From positions 1 through 64,000 of the forward strand of contig CAZQXD010000015.1 in assembly GCA_964597315.1 (NCBI GenBank): a stretch of DNA of 64,000 nt, read 5' to 3'. How positions within the stretch are numbered: position 1 is the stretch's first letter; every line of letters begins with the position of its first letter. This DNA is from CAZQXD01 sp964597315 (GTDB lineage: Bacteria > Pseudomonadota > Gammaproteobacteria > Competibacterales > Competibacteraceae). Below the pieces are notes generated by a model. The model was not told the origin of the DNA and made no database searches. It saw only the letters and a list, made by a program, of their open reading frames with translations. Positions 16,718 to 26,038 of the stretch are shown here, piece by piece. A program made the position numbers and the translations under genes.

Positions 16718-17944
16718 TTAAAAGCGCCGACTCTTGAGTTCCGCCACCTTGCCGTCGCATTTGGCCTGCCAAAGGGAGGCGGCGTCCACATCGTTGCGCT
16801 CCCGGGCGATCATGGCCAGGGCGCTATAGTTCTTATAGACCTTGGCCAGGCGCAGGTCTTCGGCCAGGGCCGTGGCCCGGCGCAGATAATGCTCTCCTTG
16901 CTCTAGGTCGCCCATCTTCCAGAACAACACCCCCAGTTGATAATAGGATGCCTCCACGCCGGGGCGGTTATTCATGTCCAGCTTGATAGCCAGGCTTTCC
17001 CGCAGATACTCCGCCGCCTGATGCAGCAAAGTGGCGCGGATATCGGGGTTGACGGTCTGCTCGGCCCGTTTCTGGTGGAGGATGCCCAGGTGCTGGGCGT
17101 TGATGGCCAGGTGAAAACGGTCTTCCAGGCGCTCAGCCAACTCCCGGCCGCGGGCGTAACTGCCATGGGCGTTGTCCAGGTCGCCCCGGTGTACCTGGGT
17201 GGTGGCCAGCAGATCCCAAGTCCGCATCTCGGCCCCGGCGTCGGCGGCGGCCCGGAAGGCGGCGATGGCCGCCTGGAACGAATCCAGGGCTTGCTCATAG
17301 TGTCGGCGGCGGCGCTGTAAAATACCCCGCTGGCGCAGCATCTCGCCCCGCAGTTGGTGGTCTCCGGCGTTGGCGGCGGCGGCCATGGCGCGGGTAAACT
17401 GCTGTTCAGCGCCGTCCAGGTCTCGCTGGCGGATGGCCACCTCGGCCAGGCGTGACAAAAGCAGAGCGGCGGCGCGATGATCCTGACGGGCTTGATGGAG
17501 GGCCAGGCTGTGTTCGGCGGTGTCCAGCACCGCCTGATAGCGGCCCGCCCGTTCCTGGGCTTCGGCGAGTTGATCCAGGGTGGCGGCCAGGTCGGTCATC
17601 CGAGCTTCGCCCAAGCGTCGGTAATCCTTCACGGCTGCCTCCAAGGTGGTGACAGCGCGCACGGGGGCGTCATCTAGCAGTAGCCGGGCCAAGGTCCGGC
17701 GGGTTTCTGCCAGTTCCACCACCCAATGGGTTCCTTGTTCGATCCGCCCCTCCAGACGCGGTATCACGTTTCCGAGCAGTCGCTCGCCAGCCTCGCTCTC
17801 GCCTTGGCGACTCAGAACGAGTGCGTGTTCCCGGAGTTCGGCGCAGTTTTTGGGGGTGAACCGAACCCGTCGAACCCTGTTAATGAGACTGCTTAGACGG
17901 TTGACGCCGTCTAGCAACCCTTGGACCAGACGTTGAACTACCAT
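16718..17944 (-). CDS. Tetratricopeptide repeat protein
   Basis: About 408 residues consist mostly of TPR helices. Clear units include YQAVLDTAEHSLALHQ, AAALLLSRLAEVAIRQRDLDGAEQQF, YEQALDSFQAAIAAFR and SYYQLGVLFWKMGDLEQGEHY, ending KVYKNYSALAMIARERNDV. It is probably a cytoplasmic scaffold; no signal peptide is evident. The start at MVVQRLVQ (17944) is preferred; an ATG 27 bases upstream (17971, MFGYEV) is also possible. It is divergent from the alpha/beta hydrolase gene. Confidence 0.8.
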   Translation of the reverse strand: MVVQRLVQGLLDGVNRLSSLINRVRRVRFTPKNCAELREHALVLSRQGESEAGERLLGNVIPRLEGRIEQGTHWVVELAETRRTLARLLLDDAPVRAVTTLEAAVKDYRRLGEARMTDLAATLDQLAEAQERAGRYQAVLDTAEHSLALHQARQDHRAAALLLSRLAEVAIRQRDLDGAEQQFTRAMAAAANAGDHQLRGEMLRQRGILQRRRRHYEQALDSFQAAIAAFRAAADAGAEMRTWDLLATTQVHRGDLDNAHGSYARGRELAERLEDRFHLAINAQHLGILHQKRAEQTVNPDIRATLLHQAAEYLRESLAIKLDMNNRPGVEASYYQLGVLFWKMGDLEQGEHYLRRATALAEDLRLAKVYKNYSALAMIARERNDVDAASLWQAKCDGKVAELKSRRF

Positions 17945-18026
17945 GGGCACGCGAACCTCGTATCCGAACATTCCGTCAGGCCCCGGTGGCGGAATGATTG
18001 CCTGACTTTGTAACGGTGCTTACTCA

Positions 18027-18890
18027 ATGCCAAGGTACAACAATCCCCGAGTCCTGAAAACGTTCGCAGTGATGCTGCTCTTGCTCTTGCATGTGGCCTG
18101 CGCCGCGCCCGCCCAACGCCTGGATGCCAGAGCCAAGGCGCTGGGCCTGGAGCAACGGCTGCTGACCGGTGGGGCTTATAAGCTGACAGCCTATGCCAAG
18201 GACGGCCCGGCCACAGCGCCCCTGCGGGTGTATCTAGAAGGGGACGGCAGTCCCTGGCTGAACCGCTATACGGTTTCTCCCGACCCCACACCCCGCCAGC
18301 CACTGGCCCTGGAACTGCTGGCCCTGGACCCCGGGCCGGCCCTGTACCTGGGAAGGCCCTGCTACCATGGCCAGTCCTTTACCCCCCCTTGTCATCCCCT
18401 GCTGTGGACCGACCGACGCTATGGTCCCGAAGTGGTGGACAGCTTGGTGGCGGCCATAAGAGCCTTTCAGCGGCAAAGGCAAAATACCGATCTGGTGCTG
18501 ATTGGCTACAGTGGCGGCGGGGTGTTGGCCCGGTTGCTGGCCGAGCGCTTGTCCGGGGTCCGGGCCTTGGTCACCGTGGCCGCCAATCTGGATATTGATC
18601 GCTGGACGGCGCTGCATGATTTCAGCCCCTTGAGAGGTTCGTTCAACCCCGTCCGACGTCCGCCCCTGGCGGCGGATGTGGTCCAGCTTCATCTGGCCGG
18701 CGGGCGGGACCGCAACGTGCCCCCCGAGCTGGTGAACGGCGCTCTGGCCGGGGAACCGGGCGCCCAGGTGGAGGTATATGCAGATTTCGACCATCGCTGC
18801 TGCTGGGCATCGGTATGGTCGACGGTGTTGGCGCGGCTGTCCAGAATAGGATCGATAACAGCCCGGAGCAAAGAATATCGGCGATTTTGA
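18027..18890 (+). CDS. Exported alpha/beta hydrolase
   Basis: The 287-residue protein begins with a hydrophobic export signal ending in a lipobox-like LHVACA, so it may be a lipoprotein. The nucleophile elbow GYSGGG (LVLIGYSGGGVLARLLAERL) marks the alpha/beta hydrolase fold, with VTVAANLD downstream and a C-terminal His in DFDHRCCW as the likely catalytic base. YLGRPC (oxyanion region) fits small esterase or lipase-like members. The substrate is unknown. The autotransporter gene starts 41 bases downstream on the same strand. Confidence 0.78.
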   Translation: MPRYNNPRVLKTFAVMLLLLLHVACAAPAQRLDARAKALGLEQRLLTGGAYKLTAYAKDGPATAPLRVYLEGDGSPWLNRYTVSPDPTPRQPLALELLALDPGPALYLGRPCYHGQSFTPPCHPLLWTDRRYGPEVVDSLVAAIRAFQRQRQNTDLVLIGYSGGGVLARLLAERLSGVRALVTVAANLDIDRWTALHDFSPLRGSFNPVRRPPLAADVVQLHLAGGRDRNVPPELVNGALAGEPGAQVEVYADFDHRCCWASVWSTVLARLSRIGSITARSKEYRRF

Positions 18891-18931
18891 AACTATACTC
18901 CCGCCCAGCGCCTTCGCCCAAGGAATCCGCC

Positions 18932-21900
18932 ATGTCCCTATCACGCCTCCTATTCTGTGTTTCCCTCCGGTGTCGGGAGCTTGGCCGAGTGTCGCGCTGT
19001 CGAGTGTCGCGCTGTCGAGTGTCGCGCTGTCGAGCGTCGCGATGGAGCCTCGGGTGGGGTCTGATTCTGGTCTGGACGTTGCTCCTGGCGCTACCCGCAC
19101 GGGCCGATTTGACTCTTCTGTCCATGACTCAAAGCCCCGCCAATCCGGTCACGCCGGGCCAATCGGTGAGTTACAGTGTGCAAGTGCAGGCTAGCGCCTC
19201 GCCCAGCGCGACAAATTTTCCAGAAATCGAAATCTTCAAGGGCGGTCAGAACATTTCCGGGCAGTTCAGTTCGAGTCATTGCTCTCTCGACGGGTCTACC
19301 TTCTTCTGCTCCGGCATGGCGCCGGGAGAGGTTCGCACCTTCACCTTCTCCTGGAACCCGCCGGATGGCGTTTCGAACTTACAGTTCGTGGCCGATTGCG
19401 TAATTTCCGAGTTGAGCTGCGCCGGGGGCAGTCGCTCGGTATCCACCGAAGTGCGCCTCTTGGCGCCGGGTGAACTGGCTTTCACCGCCACCCCTGCGGC
19501 GGTGGATGAATCTGTGGGTAGCGTCAGCTATACGGTCAGCCGCACGGGTGGTAGCGACGGCGCCGTGTCGGTGAGCTTCGCCACCGCCGATAGCACCGCC
19601 AGCGCCGCCGCCGACTACACCCAGACCTCGGGTACCCTCACCTGGGCCGATGGTGATGCCAGCGCCAAGACCATCACCGTGCCCATTCTGGACGATGATT
19701 TAAGCGAGTCCGACGAGGCGTTCCGACTGACTTTGAGCAACCCCACCGGGGGCGCCACCCTGGGCAATCTCAGCCAGCTTACCCAACTGATCCGGGACGA
19801 TGACGCCAACGGCAGTCTACGCTTCGAGACCGCTGCTGTATCCACGGCCGAGACCGCCGGTTCGGTCACGGTGCGGGTGTTGCGGGAGGAGGGCAGCGAC
19901 GGGGCGGTATCGGTGGCCGTGGGCACCGCCGATGGCACGGCCAACGCCGGGACCGACTACCAGTCCGCCGCCACCACCCTGAACTGGGCCGACGGAGACG
20001 CCGCGCCCAAGTCCTTTACCGTCAGCCTGGTGGATGACGACCTGGTGGAGGTGGACGAAACCTTCCAGATTCAGTTCACCGGCCCCCCCACCGGCGGCGC
20101 CACCCTGGGCAGCCCCACGGCGGCGACAGTCACCGTCACCAGCGACGATGTGGCCCAGCACGGGGTATTACAGTTCCAACAGGCTGCTATCGACGTTTCC
20201 GAAAGCGGCGGCGGCCTAACCGTGGGGGTGACTCGGGTGGGGGGTAGCGACGGCGCTGTGTCGGTGCGGGTGGCCAGCAACGACGGCGGCGCCGTGGCCG
20301 GTAGTGATTACGGCGCCGTGTCCCAAATCCTGGCCTGGGCCGACGGGGAAGCAGGGACCAAGACCTTCTCCGTGGCGATTGTCGATGACAGCCTGCCGGA
20401 GAACGCCGAAAGCTTTTCCCTGGCCTTGTCCGACCCCACCGGAAGCGCCGCCCTGGGCAGCCCGGCCACGGCCACCGTGACCATCGCCGCCAACGACTTG
20501 CCGGAGTTCGGCCAGCTTCGGTTCCGGCAGGCCGCCTACAGCGTCGCCGAGAACGGCGCTGTCCTCATCGTGGAAGTGCTTCGGGTGGGGGGCGCCGACG
20601 GAGCGGTATCGGCGCGGGTGAGCAGCCGTGACGGCAGCGCCGAGGCGGGGTCTGACTACGGGGCTGTATCCGAGGTGGTGAGCTGGGCCAACAATGAAGC
20701 CGGCGCGCGCCAGATCAGCATTCCCATCCTGGACGACGCCACGGTGGAGAACAACGAGCGCTTCACCTTGACCCTGAGCGAGTTCAGCGGCGGCGTCGGG
20801 GCGGGCAGCCCGGTGACAGCCACCGTGACCATCGTGGAGAACGACCTGCCCCAAACCGGGGAGATCGCCTTCGAGGGAGACAGCCTGGTTGTGGACGAGA
20901 ACGTCGGCACGGTAAACCTGACCGTGATCCGCAGAGGCGGCGCCGAGGGTGCGGCCTCGGTGCGCTGCGTAACCGCCGGAGGCACGGCCGAGGCCAGTAC
21001 CGACTTTACCTTTTCGGTCCAGACCCTGAGTTGGGCCGATGGCGACGCCTCGCCGCGCAATTGCACCCTGAGTGTCCAGGACGATTCCCTGGAGGAAGAT
21101 GCCGAGACTGTGGTGCTGGCCCTGGAGGCCCTGGGCGCAACCCGGTTGGGTGCACCCTCCCAGGCCAGCCTGACCATCAACCCCAGCGACCGCTTGCCCC
21201 GGGGGGTGCTGGAGTTCGAGCAAGCCGAGTATGGCGCCGGCGAGCGGGACGGCGCGATGACCATCCGGGTGGTTCGTGGCGGCGGCGACGCCGGTTCGGT
21301 CGCGGTAAACTTCGCCGTCACTGCGGGCAGCGCCACCCCCGGTGAGGATTTCCAGACTGTTAGCGGCGTCCTGAACTGGGCGGACGGGGACAGCGAACCC
21401 AAGACCATTACCATCAATCTGGTCGCCGATGCCCTGCTGGAAGAGCCGGAGACGGTGAACCTAAGCTTGAGCGATCCCCAAGGCGGGGCCACCCTGGGCC
21501 GCAGCCAGGCGGTGCTGACCATCCAGGATCAGTCCGGCTTCGGGGATACCCCGGGTCTGACTTCGAACCAGACGGCCACCGCCATGGCCCTGGACACGGC
21601 CTGTCCCACCGCTACCGGCGAATTGGCCGCCCGCTGCCGGGAACTGGCCGGTCTGAACGATGCTCAACTCCGGGCCGCCTTGGATAGCATCACCCCAAGT
21701 CAGATCGCCGGTCTGGGGCTCATCACCCTGGAGACCGGCAACATTCAGTTCGACAATCTGGATAGCCGGTTTCGGCAGTTGCGAAGCGGCGGCGCCGGTC
21801 TGGCCCTCGACGGCCTGCATTTTGATATCCGTGGCCAGTCCCTGCCCGCTGGCGCCCTGTTGAGTGGCATGATCAGCGGCGGTGGCGCTGGTGATGGAGA

Positions 21901-22750
21901 CGGGCTAGGCGGACGGTTAGGAGTGTTTATCAATGGCCGGGTCAACTTTGGAGACAAAGACAGCACCAGTAACGAAACCGGCTTCGACTTCGACACCTTG
22001 GGTCTAACCCTGGGGCTTGACTACCGGCTCACCGACCGTCTGGTGCTGGGAGGCGCCCTGGGTTACGCCGATACCAGCAGCGATTTTGCCGGCGCCGCTG
22101 GCAAACTGGACGCCAGGATGTTCAGCCTAGCCTTGTACGGGACGTATCATGCCCCGGACAGTTTTTATGTGGATTGGATCGCTAGCCTGGGCCGGGGGGA
22201 CTATGACACCACCCGAACCATCCGCTACAGCGGCTTTAGCGGCGCCGCCAAGGGCGAGACCGATGGCGGCCTGCTGGGTTTGGCGGTCAGCGCCGGAGCT
22301 GATTTCCGCCGTGACGCGTGGCTGTTCAGCCCCTACGCTCGGATCGAGTATATCCGCTCCACCATCGACGCATACCGGGAAAGGGGCGGCGGCGGCCTGG
22401 CTCTAAACTTCGACGACCAGACTATCACTTCCCTGACCACGGCCTTGGGCGCTCGGGTGTCCAAGTCCATCAGCATGAACTGGGGGGTATTGACGCCCGG
22501 GGCGCATCTGGAATGGGAGCATGAGTTCCGGGACGACGAGCGGTCCATCGGCGCGGCCTTCGCGGTCGACCCTGCGGCCCGCCTGGCGACGTCCACCGAC
22601 GAGCCGGATCGGGATTATTTCAATGTGGGGGTGGGCGTGTCGGCGGTGTTTGCCCGGGGCCGGTCGGCCTTTATCACCGTGGAGTCGGTATTGGGCCAGG
22701 ATGATGTCACCGACCATACCATCGAGGCGGGGGTGCGGCTGGAGTTCTGA
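18932..22750 (+). CDS. Autotransporter with six Calx-beta repeats
   Basis: A 1272-residue type V secreted surface protein. Start at MSLSRLLF has AGGA upstream. A long basic n-region with repeated VSRCR precedes the hydrophobic signal core (LILVWTLLLALPARA). Residues about 60-180 form a beta domain, then six Calx-beta modules of about 105 residues follow, each with a DYxxxSGTLxWADGD ... DDDxxE-x-DExFxLxLS pattern (calcium-binding acidic loops). A linker leads to a C-terminal beta-barrel (about 1000-1272) ending in aromatic F, as in autotransporters. It is likely an adhesin or surface-shape protein. It has no close operon partner downstream. Confidence 0.88.
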   Translation: MSLSRLLFCVSLRCRELGRVSRCRVSRCRVSRCRASRWSLGWGLILVWTLLLALPARADLTLLSMTQSPANPVTPGQSVSYSVQVQASASPSATNFPEIEIFKGGQNISGQFSSSHCSLDGSTFFCSGMAPGEVRTFTFSWNPPDGVSNLQFVADCVISELSCAGGSRSVSTEVRLLAPGELAFTATPAAVDESVGSVSYTVSRTGGSDGAVSVSFATADSTASAAADYTQTSGTLTWADGDASAKTITVPILDDDLSESDEAFRLTLSNPTGGATLGNLSQLTQLIRDDDANGSLRFETAAVSTAETAGSVTVRVLREEGSDGAVSVAVGTADGTANAGTDYQSAATTLNWADGDAAPKSFTVSLVDDDLVEVDETFQIQFTGPPTGGATLGSPTAATVTVTSDDVAQHGVLQFQQAAIDVSESGGGLTVGVTRVGGSDGAVSVRVASNDGGAVAGSDYGAVSQILAWADGEAGTKTFSVAIVDDSLPENAESFSLALSDPTGSAALGSPATATVTIAANDLPEFGQLRFRQAAYSVAENGAVLIVEVLRVGGADGAVSARVSSRDGSAEAGSDYGAVSEVVSWANNEAGARQISIPILDDATVENNERFTLTLSEFSGGVGAGSPVTATVTIVENDLPQTGEIAFEGDSLVVDENVGTVNLTVIRRGGAEGAASVRCVTAGGTAEASTDFTFSVQTLSWADGDASPRNCTLSVQDDSLEEDAETVVLALEALGATRLGAPSQASLTINPSDRLPRGVLEFEQAEYGAGERDGAMTIRVVRGGGDAGSVAVNFAVTAGSATPGEDFQTVSGVLNWADGDSEPKTITINLVADALLEEPETVNLSLSDPQGGATLGRSQAVLTIQDQSGFGDTPGLTSNQTATAMALDTACPTATGELAARCRELAGLNDAQLRAALDSITPSQIAGLGLITLETGNIQFDNLDSRFRQLRSGGAGLALDGLHFDIRGQSLPAGALLSGMISGGGAGDGDGLGGRLGVFINGRVNFGDKDSTSNETGFDFDTLGLTLGLDYRLTDRLVLGGALGYADTSSDFAGAAGKLDARMFSLALYGTYHAPDSFYVDWIASLGRGDYDTTRTIRYSGFSGAAKGETDGGLLGLAVSAGADFRRDAWLFSPYARIEYIRSTIDAYRERGGGGLALNFDDQTITSLTTALGARVSKSISMNWGVLTPGAHLEWEHEFRDDERSIGAAFAVDPAARLATSTDEPDRDYFNVGVGVSAVFARGRSAFITVESVLGQDDVTDHTIEAGVRLEF
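18986..19045 (+). repeat. 15-bp tandem repeat in the signal peptide of the autotransporter
   Basis: Three exact CGAGTGTCGCGCTGT units (18986-19000, 19001-19015, 19016-19030) and a fourth diverged unit (19031-19045) encode repeated VSRCR in the basic part of the signal peptide. The unit is a multiple of 3, so copy changes keep the frame. Confidence 0.9.
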
Positions 22751-22770
22751 GGGCTGGCGGTATCGCCAAA

Positions 22771-23520
22771 TTACCACTGCCGGAAAGTCACCACCAGCAC
22801 GTCCCGGTAGCCTGGGGCCTGGGGATCACGGGGCATGATCGGCGATACCCCGTGCATGATCCGCCGGTCGTCGGCCAGCAGGCCATCGCCGGGTTGTTCC
22901 AGTGTGAAGCCGTCCAGGGGACGGCGCTTCAGGTCGTATAGGCCGGTCTCGCCGCCCGCCGCGTTGGAGCGGTTCACCAGTAGGATGAAATTATAATCCA
23001 CCCCGTCCTGGTGGATGCCTTCGGGGGTGGGATGGCCGCCGCTGGGCAAGGCCAGGATGCGGAACTGATGGACTTCCAGATACCAGTTCACCGCCCCCGC
23101 CACAGCCTCCAGCACCCCCATGCAAAAACCGACCAGCCCCCGAAACACTGGATTGTTTCGGATATCCGGTTCCATGGGTGGGTAATGACGGTGGATGCCG
23201 CCATGCACGGGGTTGAAAACGCTCTCCTGATAATGGGGCCGGTGGGGAGCCAGAGCCAGGCTGCGGTTCGCCGCCGTCCAGTGAAATATCGAGTAGCGGC
23301 GGTAGCGATAACGACCGCCATCGGCCATATGCTTATCCAGGCACAGCCGTTCCCAACTGTCCTGAAAGCGTCGCCAATGGGGCGGGTCCGCCATCAGCAG
23401 AGGGGCTAGGCCAGTGTCGGGCAGCCGGGCGTAGGCACGAACCCGTAGCGCCTGGGCCAGGGTTTCCATAGGGGGATGGAGCGGCTGGGGGCGCTGCTCC
23501 ATAGGGAGTGCTGCGTACAT
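22771..23520 (-). CDS. 2-oxoglutarate/Fe(II)-dependent dioxygenase (2OG-Fe_Oxy_2 family)
   Basis: This 249-residue oxygenase belongs to the family that includes bacterial amino-acid hydroxylases such as isoleucine dioxygenase. The iron ligands H170-x-D172 (GIHQDGVDY) and a distal H223 (RIMHGVSPI) are present. The C-terminal strand YRDVLVVTFR carries the likely 2OG-binding Arg. PPMEPDIRNNPVF and VNWYLEVHQFRI are further family features. The start at 23520 (MYAALPMEQ) may be a few residues too early. The substrate is not predictable. It is convergent with the autotransporter gene (20 bases apart) and divergent from relA. Confidence 0.85.
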   Translation of the reverse strand: MYAALPMEQRPQPLHPPMETLAQALRVRAYARLPDTGLAPLLMADPPHWRRFQDSWERLCLDKHMADGGRYRYRRYSIFHWTAANRSLALAPHRPHYQESVFNPVHGGIHRHYPPMEPDIRNNPVFRGLVGFCMGVLEAVAGAVNWYLEVHQFRILALPSGGHPTPEGIHQDGVDYNFILLVNRSNAAGGETGLYDLKRRPLDGFTLEQPGDGLLADDRRIMHGVSPIMPRDPQAPGYRDVLVVTFRQW

Positions 23521-23823
23521 GACGAATCTACCAGGGCGCTAAAAGCGGGCTTTGGGCGAAACCTCGGATAACCCGCCTTACTATAGAAAATAATAACCGA
23601 TCTTGAAGGTCTCCATGGGGACTGATCACGGGCTGGGAGCGGCGCTGTCGGCGCCGGGTCTGTATTTGCCGACCACACACCAGGCCGCGTCGAACTGCTT
23701 AAAAACGGTGGGGTGAGCCACAGGGTTTGCGTCACTTAGGGCGATTCGGCCCGGCGGGCCTTGTTACACTAATAAGCGCAACAATTTGGTTCTCTTCATG
23801 CTCGGCTCTGGAGGCCCCGCTAC
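23521..23823. promoter_or_regulatory. Divergent intergenic region before relA
   Basis: About 300 bases lie between the divergent dioxygenase and relA genes. AT-rich ACTATAGAAAATAATAA occurs near 23580-23597 and TTACACTAATAA near 23763-23774, either of which could be part of a -10 element. No complete promoter is certain. GGAGG at about 23810 lies just before the relA GTG start. Confidence 0.35.
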
Positions 23824-26013
23824 GTGGTCACCCTGAAGAAAAATCCACCCCTTGGCACCGATTTCGACGTTTGGCTGGCTAGCCTGCCAGTGCGCTGGCC
23901 GGACGACAAAACCGCCCTGGTGCGCCGGGCCTTTGAAGTGGCCAGTCAGTGGTGCCACGCTCGGGGGGGCGATGACGAAGCCTGCCTGTTGGAGCGTCTG
24001 GCGGTGGCCGATATTCTGGCAGATTTACGCATGGACCACGAGGTGGTGGCCGCCGCCCTGCTGTACGAGGCCGTGGATAGGGGCTGGCTGGACCCGGGGG
24101 CGGCGCGGGCCAGTTTCGGGGAGGCCGTGGCCCAATTGGTGGAAGGCATCACCCGGCTAGACGTGATCGGGGATTTCCACCAGCAAGGCCACCATCACGC
24201 TGGGCAACTGGAGAGCCTGCGCAAAATGCTGTTGGCCATGGCCAGGGACGTGCGGGTGGTGCTGATCAAGCTGGCCATGCGCCTGCACCGGATGCGAAAT
24301 CTAGGGGTTGTCTCCGTTGCCGAACAACGGCGACTGGCCCGGGAGTCCCTGGATATCTTCGCGCCTTTGGCCAACCGTCTAGGTATCGGCCAGATTAAAT
24401 GGGAGCTGGAGGACTTGGCGTTGCGTTATCTGGACCCGGACGCCTACCGCAAGCTGGCCAAGAGTTTGGACGAGCGCCGGGCTGATCGGGAGCAGTACAT
24501 CGCCGCCGTTCAGGAGCAACTGCGCCGGGAACTGGCCAAGGCCGGCATCGCGGCCGAAGTTAGCGGCCGGGTCAAGCATATCTACAGTATCTGGAAAAAA
24601 ATGCAGCGTAAAAACCTGCCCTTCGAGGAAATCTTCGATGTACGGGCGGTGCGTATCATCGTGCCCACGGTGGCCGACTGTTACGCTGTTCTAGGGGTGG
24701 TCCATGCCCAATGGAGCCACGTTCGCAAGGAGTTCGACGACTATATCGCCAACCCCAAGGACAACGGCTACCAGTCCCTGCACACTGCCGTGGTCGGTCC
24801 CCAAGGCCGGACCCTGGAGGTGCAGATTCGCACTGAGGCCATGCACCAAAGCGCCGAGCTGGGGGTGGCGGCTCACTGGCGTTACAAAGAGGGTGGGGCG
24901 ACCCACGGCAGCGCCTTCGAGCGGCAGATCTCCTGGCTGCGGCAGATGTTGGAATGGAATGACGAGGACGGCGATGCCGGGGATTTTCTGGATCGGTTCA
25001 AGGCGGAAGCTTTTCAGGACCGGGTCTACGTGGTCACCCCCAAAGGCGCCATCATGGACCTGCCCCAGGGGGCCACGCCCTTGGATTTTGCCTATCATAT
25101 CCACACCGAGGTGGGCCATCGCTGCCGGGGCGCGCGGGTCAACAATCGCATCGTGCCGCTCACCTACGAACTCCACAACGGCGATCAGGTGGACGTACTC
25201 ACCGCCAAGCACGGCCTGCCTAGCCGAGATTGGCTCAGTCCTCATCTGGGCTATCTCAAATCCCCTCGCTCCAGGTCCAAGGTGCGACACTGGTTCAAGC
25301 AGCAAGACCAGGACAAGAACATGGCCGCCGGCAAGGCCGCCCTGGACAGAGAATTTCACCGCCTGGACCTGAGTCCCAAGCAAGTGAATCTGGATCGGGT
25401 CGCGGAGATGTTCAACTTCACCCGCCCCGAGGAACTCCACGCCGCCATCGGTCATGGGGACGTCAACACCGGTCAGGTGCTGGCCAAGGTCCAGGAGTTG
25501 ATCATGCCAGCCACGCGCCAAGATTTCGTGCCCGTGGCCCGCAAGGCCCATCCCGCCCAAGCGGGGGGCGGCGTCATGATCCGCGGCGTGGGCAAGCTGC
25601 TCACCCAAATGGGCCGTTGCTGCAAACCGGCCCCTTACGACCCCATCGTCGGCTTTATCACTCGGGGCCGGGGGGTGACCATCCACCGCCGGGATTGCGC
25701 CAATCTATTCAATCTGAGCGGTCGACACCCGGAGCGACTGATCGAGGTGGATTGGGGCGAAGAGGGCAAGGCCACTTATCCTGTGGACATCCGCATCGAC
25801 GCCTATGATCGCTCGGGGCTGTTGCGGGATATTACCTCGCAATTGGCCAATGACCACATCAATGTTCTGGATGTCAACTCCCACAGCGACCAGGAGCAAG
25901 GCGTCGCCCGGCTGGATCTGACCCTGGAGATCAACGATCTGAGCCAGCTCAGCCGCACCCTGGATCGACTGGGGCAATTACCCAATGTGATCACGGCCCG
26001 GCGGCGGCGTTAG
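23824..26013 (+). CDS. relA: (p)ppGpp synthetase RelA
   Basis: This ribosome-associated stringent factor makes (p)ppGpp on amino-acid starvation. It has 729 residues. The N-terminal HD-type domain is degenerate: residues 81-82 are YE (AALLYEAVDR) where active SpoT/Rel hydrolases have HD, so no hydrolysis is expected. The synthetase domain has YxDIRAVRI-like FDVRAVRI and the EFDD motif at 303-306 (the EXDD charge signature of RelA; bifunctional enzymes have RXKD). TGS (VYVVTPKGAIMDLPQG), a zinc-finger/RIS part (CCKPAPYD, DCAN) and a C-terminal ACT domain complete the RelA order. It starts with GTG behind GGAGG. Confidence 0.95.
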   Translation: MVTLKKNPPLGTDFDVWLASLPVRWPDDKTALVRRAFEVASQWCHARGGDDEACLLERLAVADILADLRMDHEVVAAALLYEAVDRGWLDPGAARASFGEAVAQLVEGITRLDVIGDFHQQGHHHAGQLESLRKMLLAMARDVRVVLIKLAMRLHRMRNLGVVSVAEQRRLARESLDIFAPLANRLGIGQIKWELEDLALRYLDPDAYRKLAKSLDERRADREQYIAAVQEQLRRELAKAGIAAEVSGRVKHIYSIWKKMQRKNLPFEEIFDVRAVRIIVPTVADCYAVLGVVHAQWSHVRKEFDDYIANPKDNGYQSLHTAVVGPQGRTLEVQIRTEAMHQSAELGVAAHWRYKEGGATHGSAFERQISWLRQMLEWNDEDGDAGDFLDRFKAEAFQDRVYVVTPKGAIMDLPQGATPLDFAYHIHTEVGHRCRGARVNNRIVPLTYELHNGDQVDVLTAKHGLPSRDWLSPHLGYLKSPRSRSKVRHWFKQQDQDKNMAAGKAALDREFHRLDLSPKQVNLDRVAEMFNFTRPEELHAAIGHGDVNTGQVLAKVQELIMPATRQDFVPVARKAHPAQAGGGVMIRGVGKLLTQMGRCCKPAPYDPIVGFITRGRGVTIHRRDCANLFNLSGRHPERLIEVDWGEEGKATYPVDIRIDAYDRSGLLRDITSQLANDHINVLDVNSHSDQEQGVARLDLTLEINDLSQLSRTLDRLGQLPNVITARRRR

Positions 26014-26038
26014 GCTGCCGGGCGCTTTGTGGCCGAAA

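Noticed and set aside
20216..21223. Long minus-strand open frame inside the autotransporter gene
   Set aside because: It is a shadow of the Calx-beta repeats, with no start signal or domain.
23824..26013. Bifunctional SpoT/Rel assignment
   Set aside because: The HD residues are replaced by YE and the synthetase has EFDD, both pointing to RelA.
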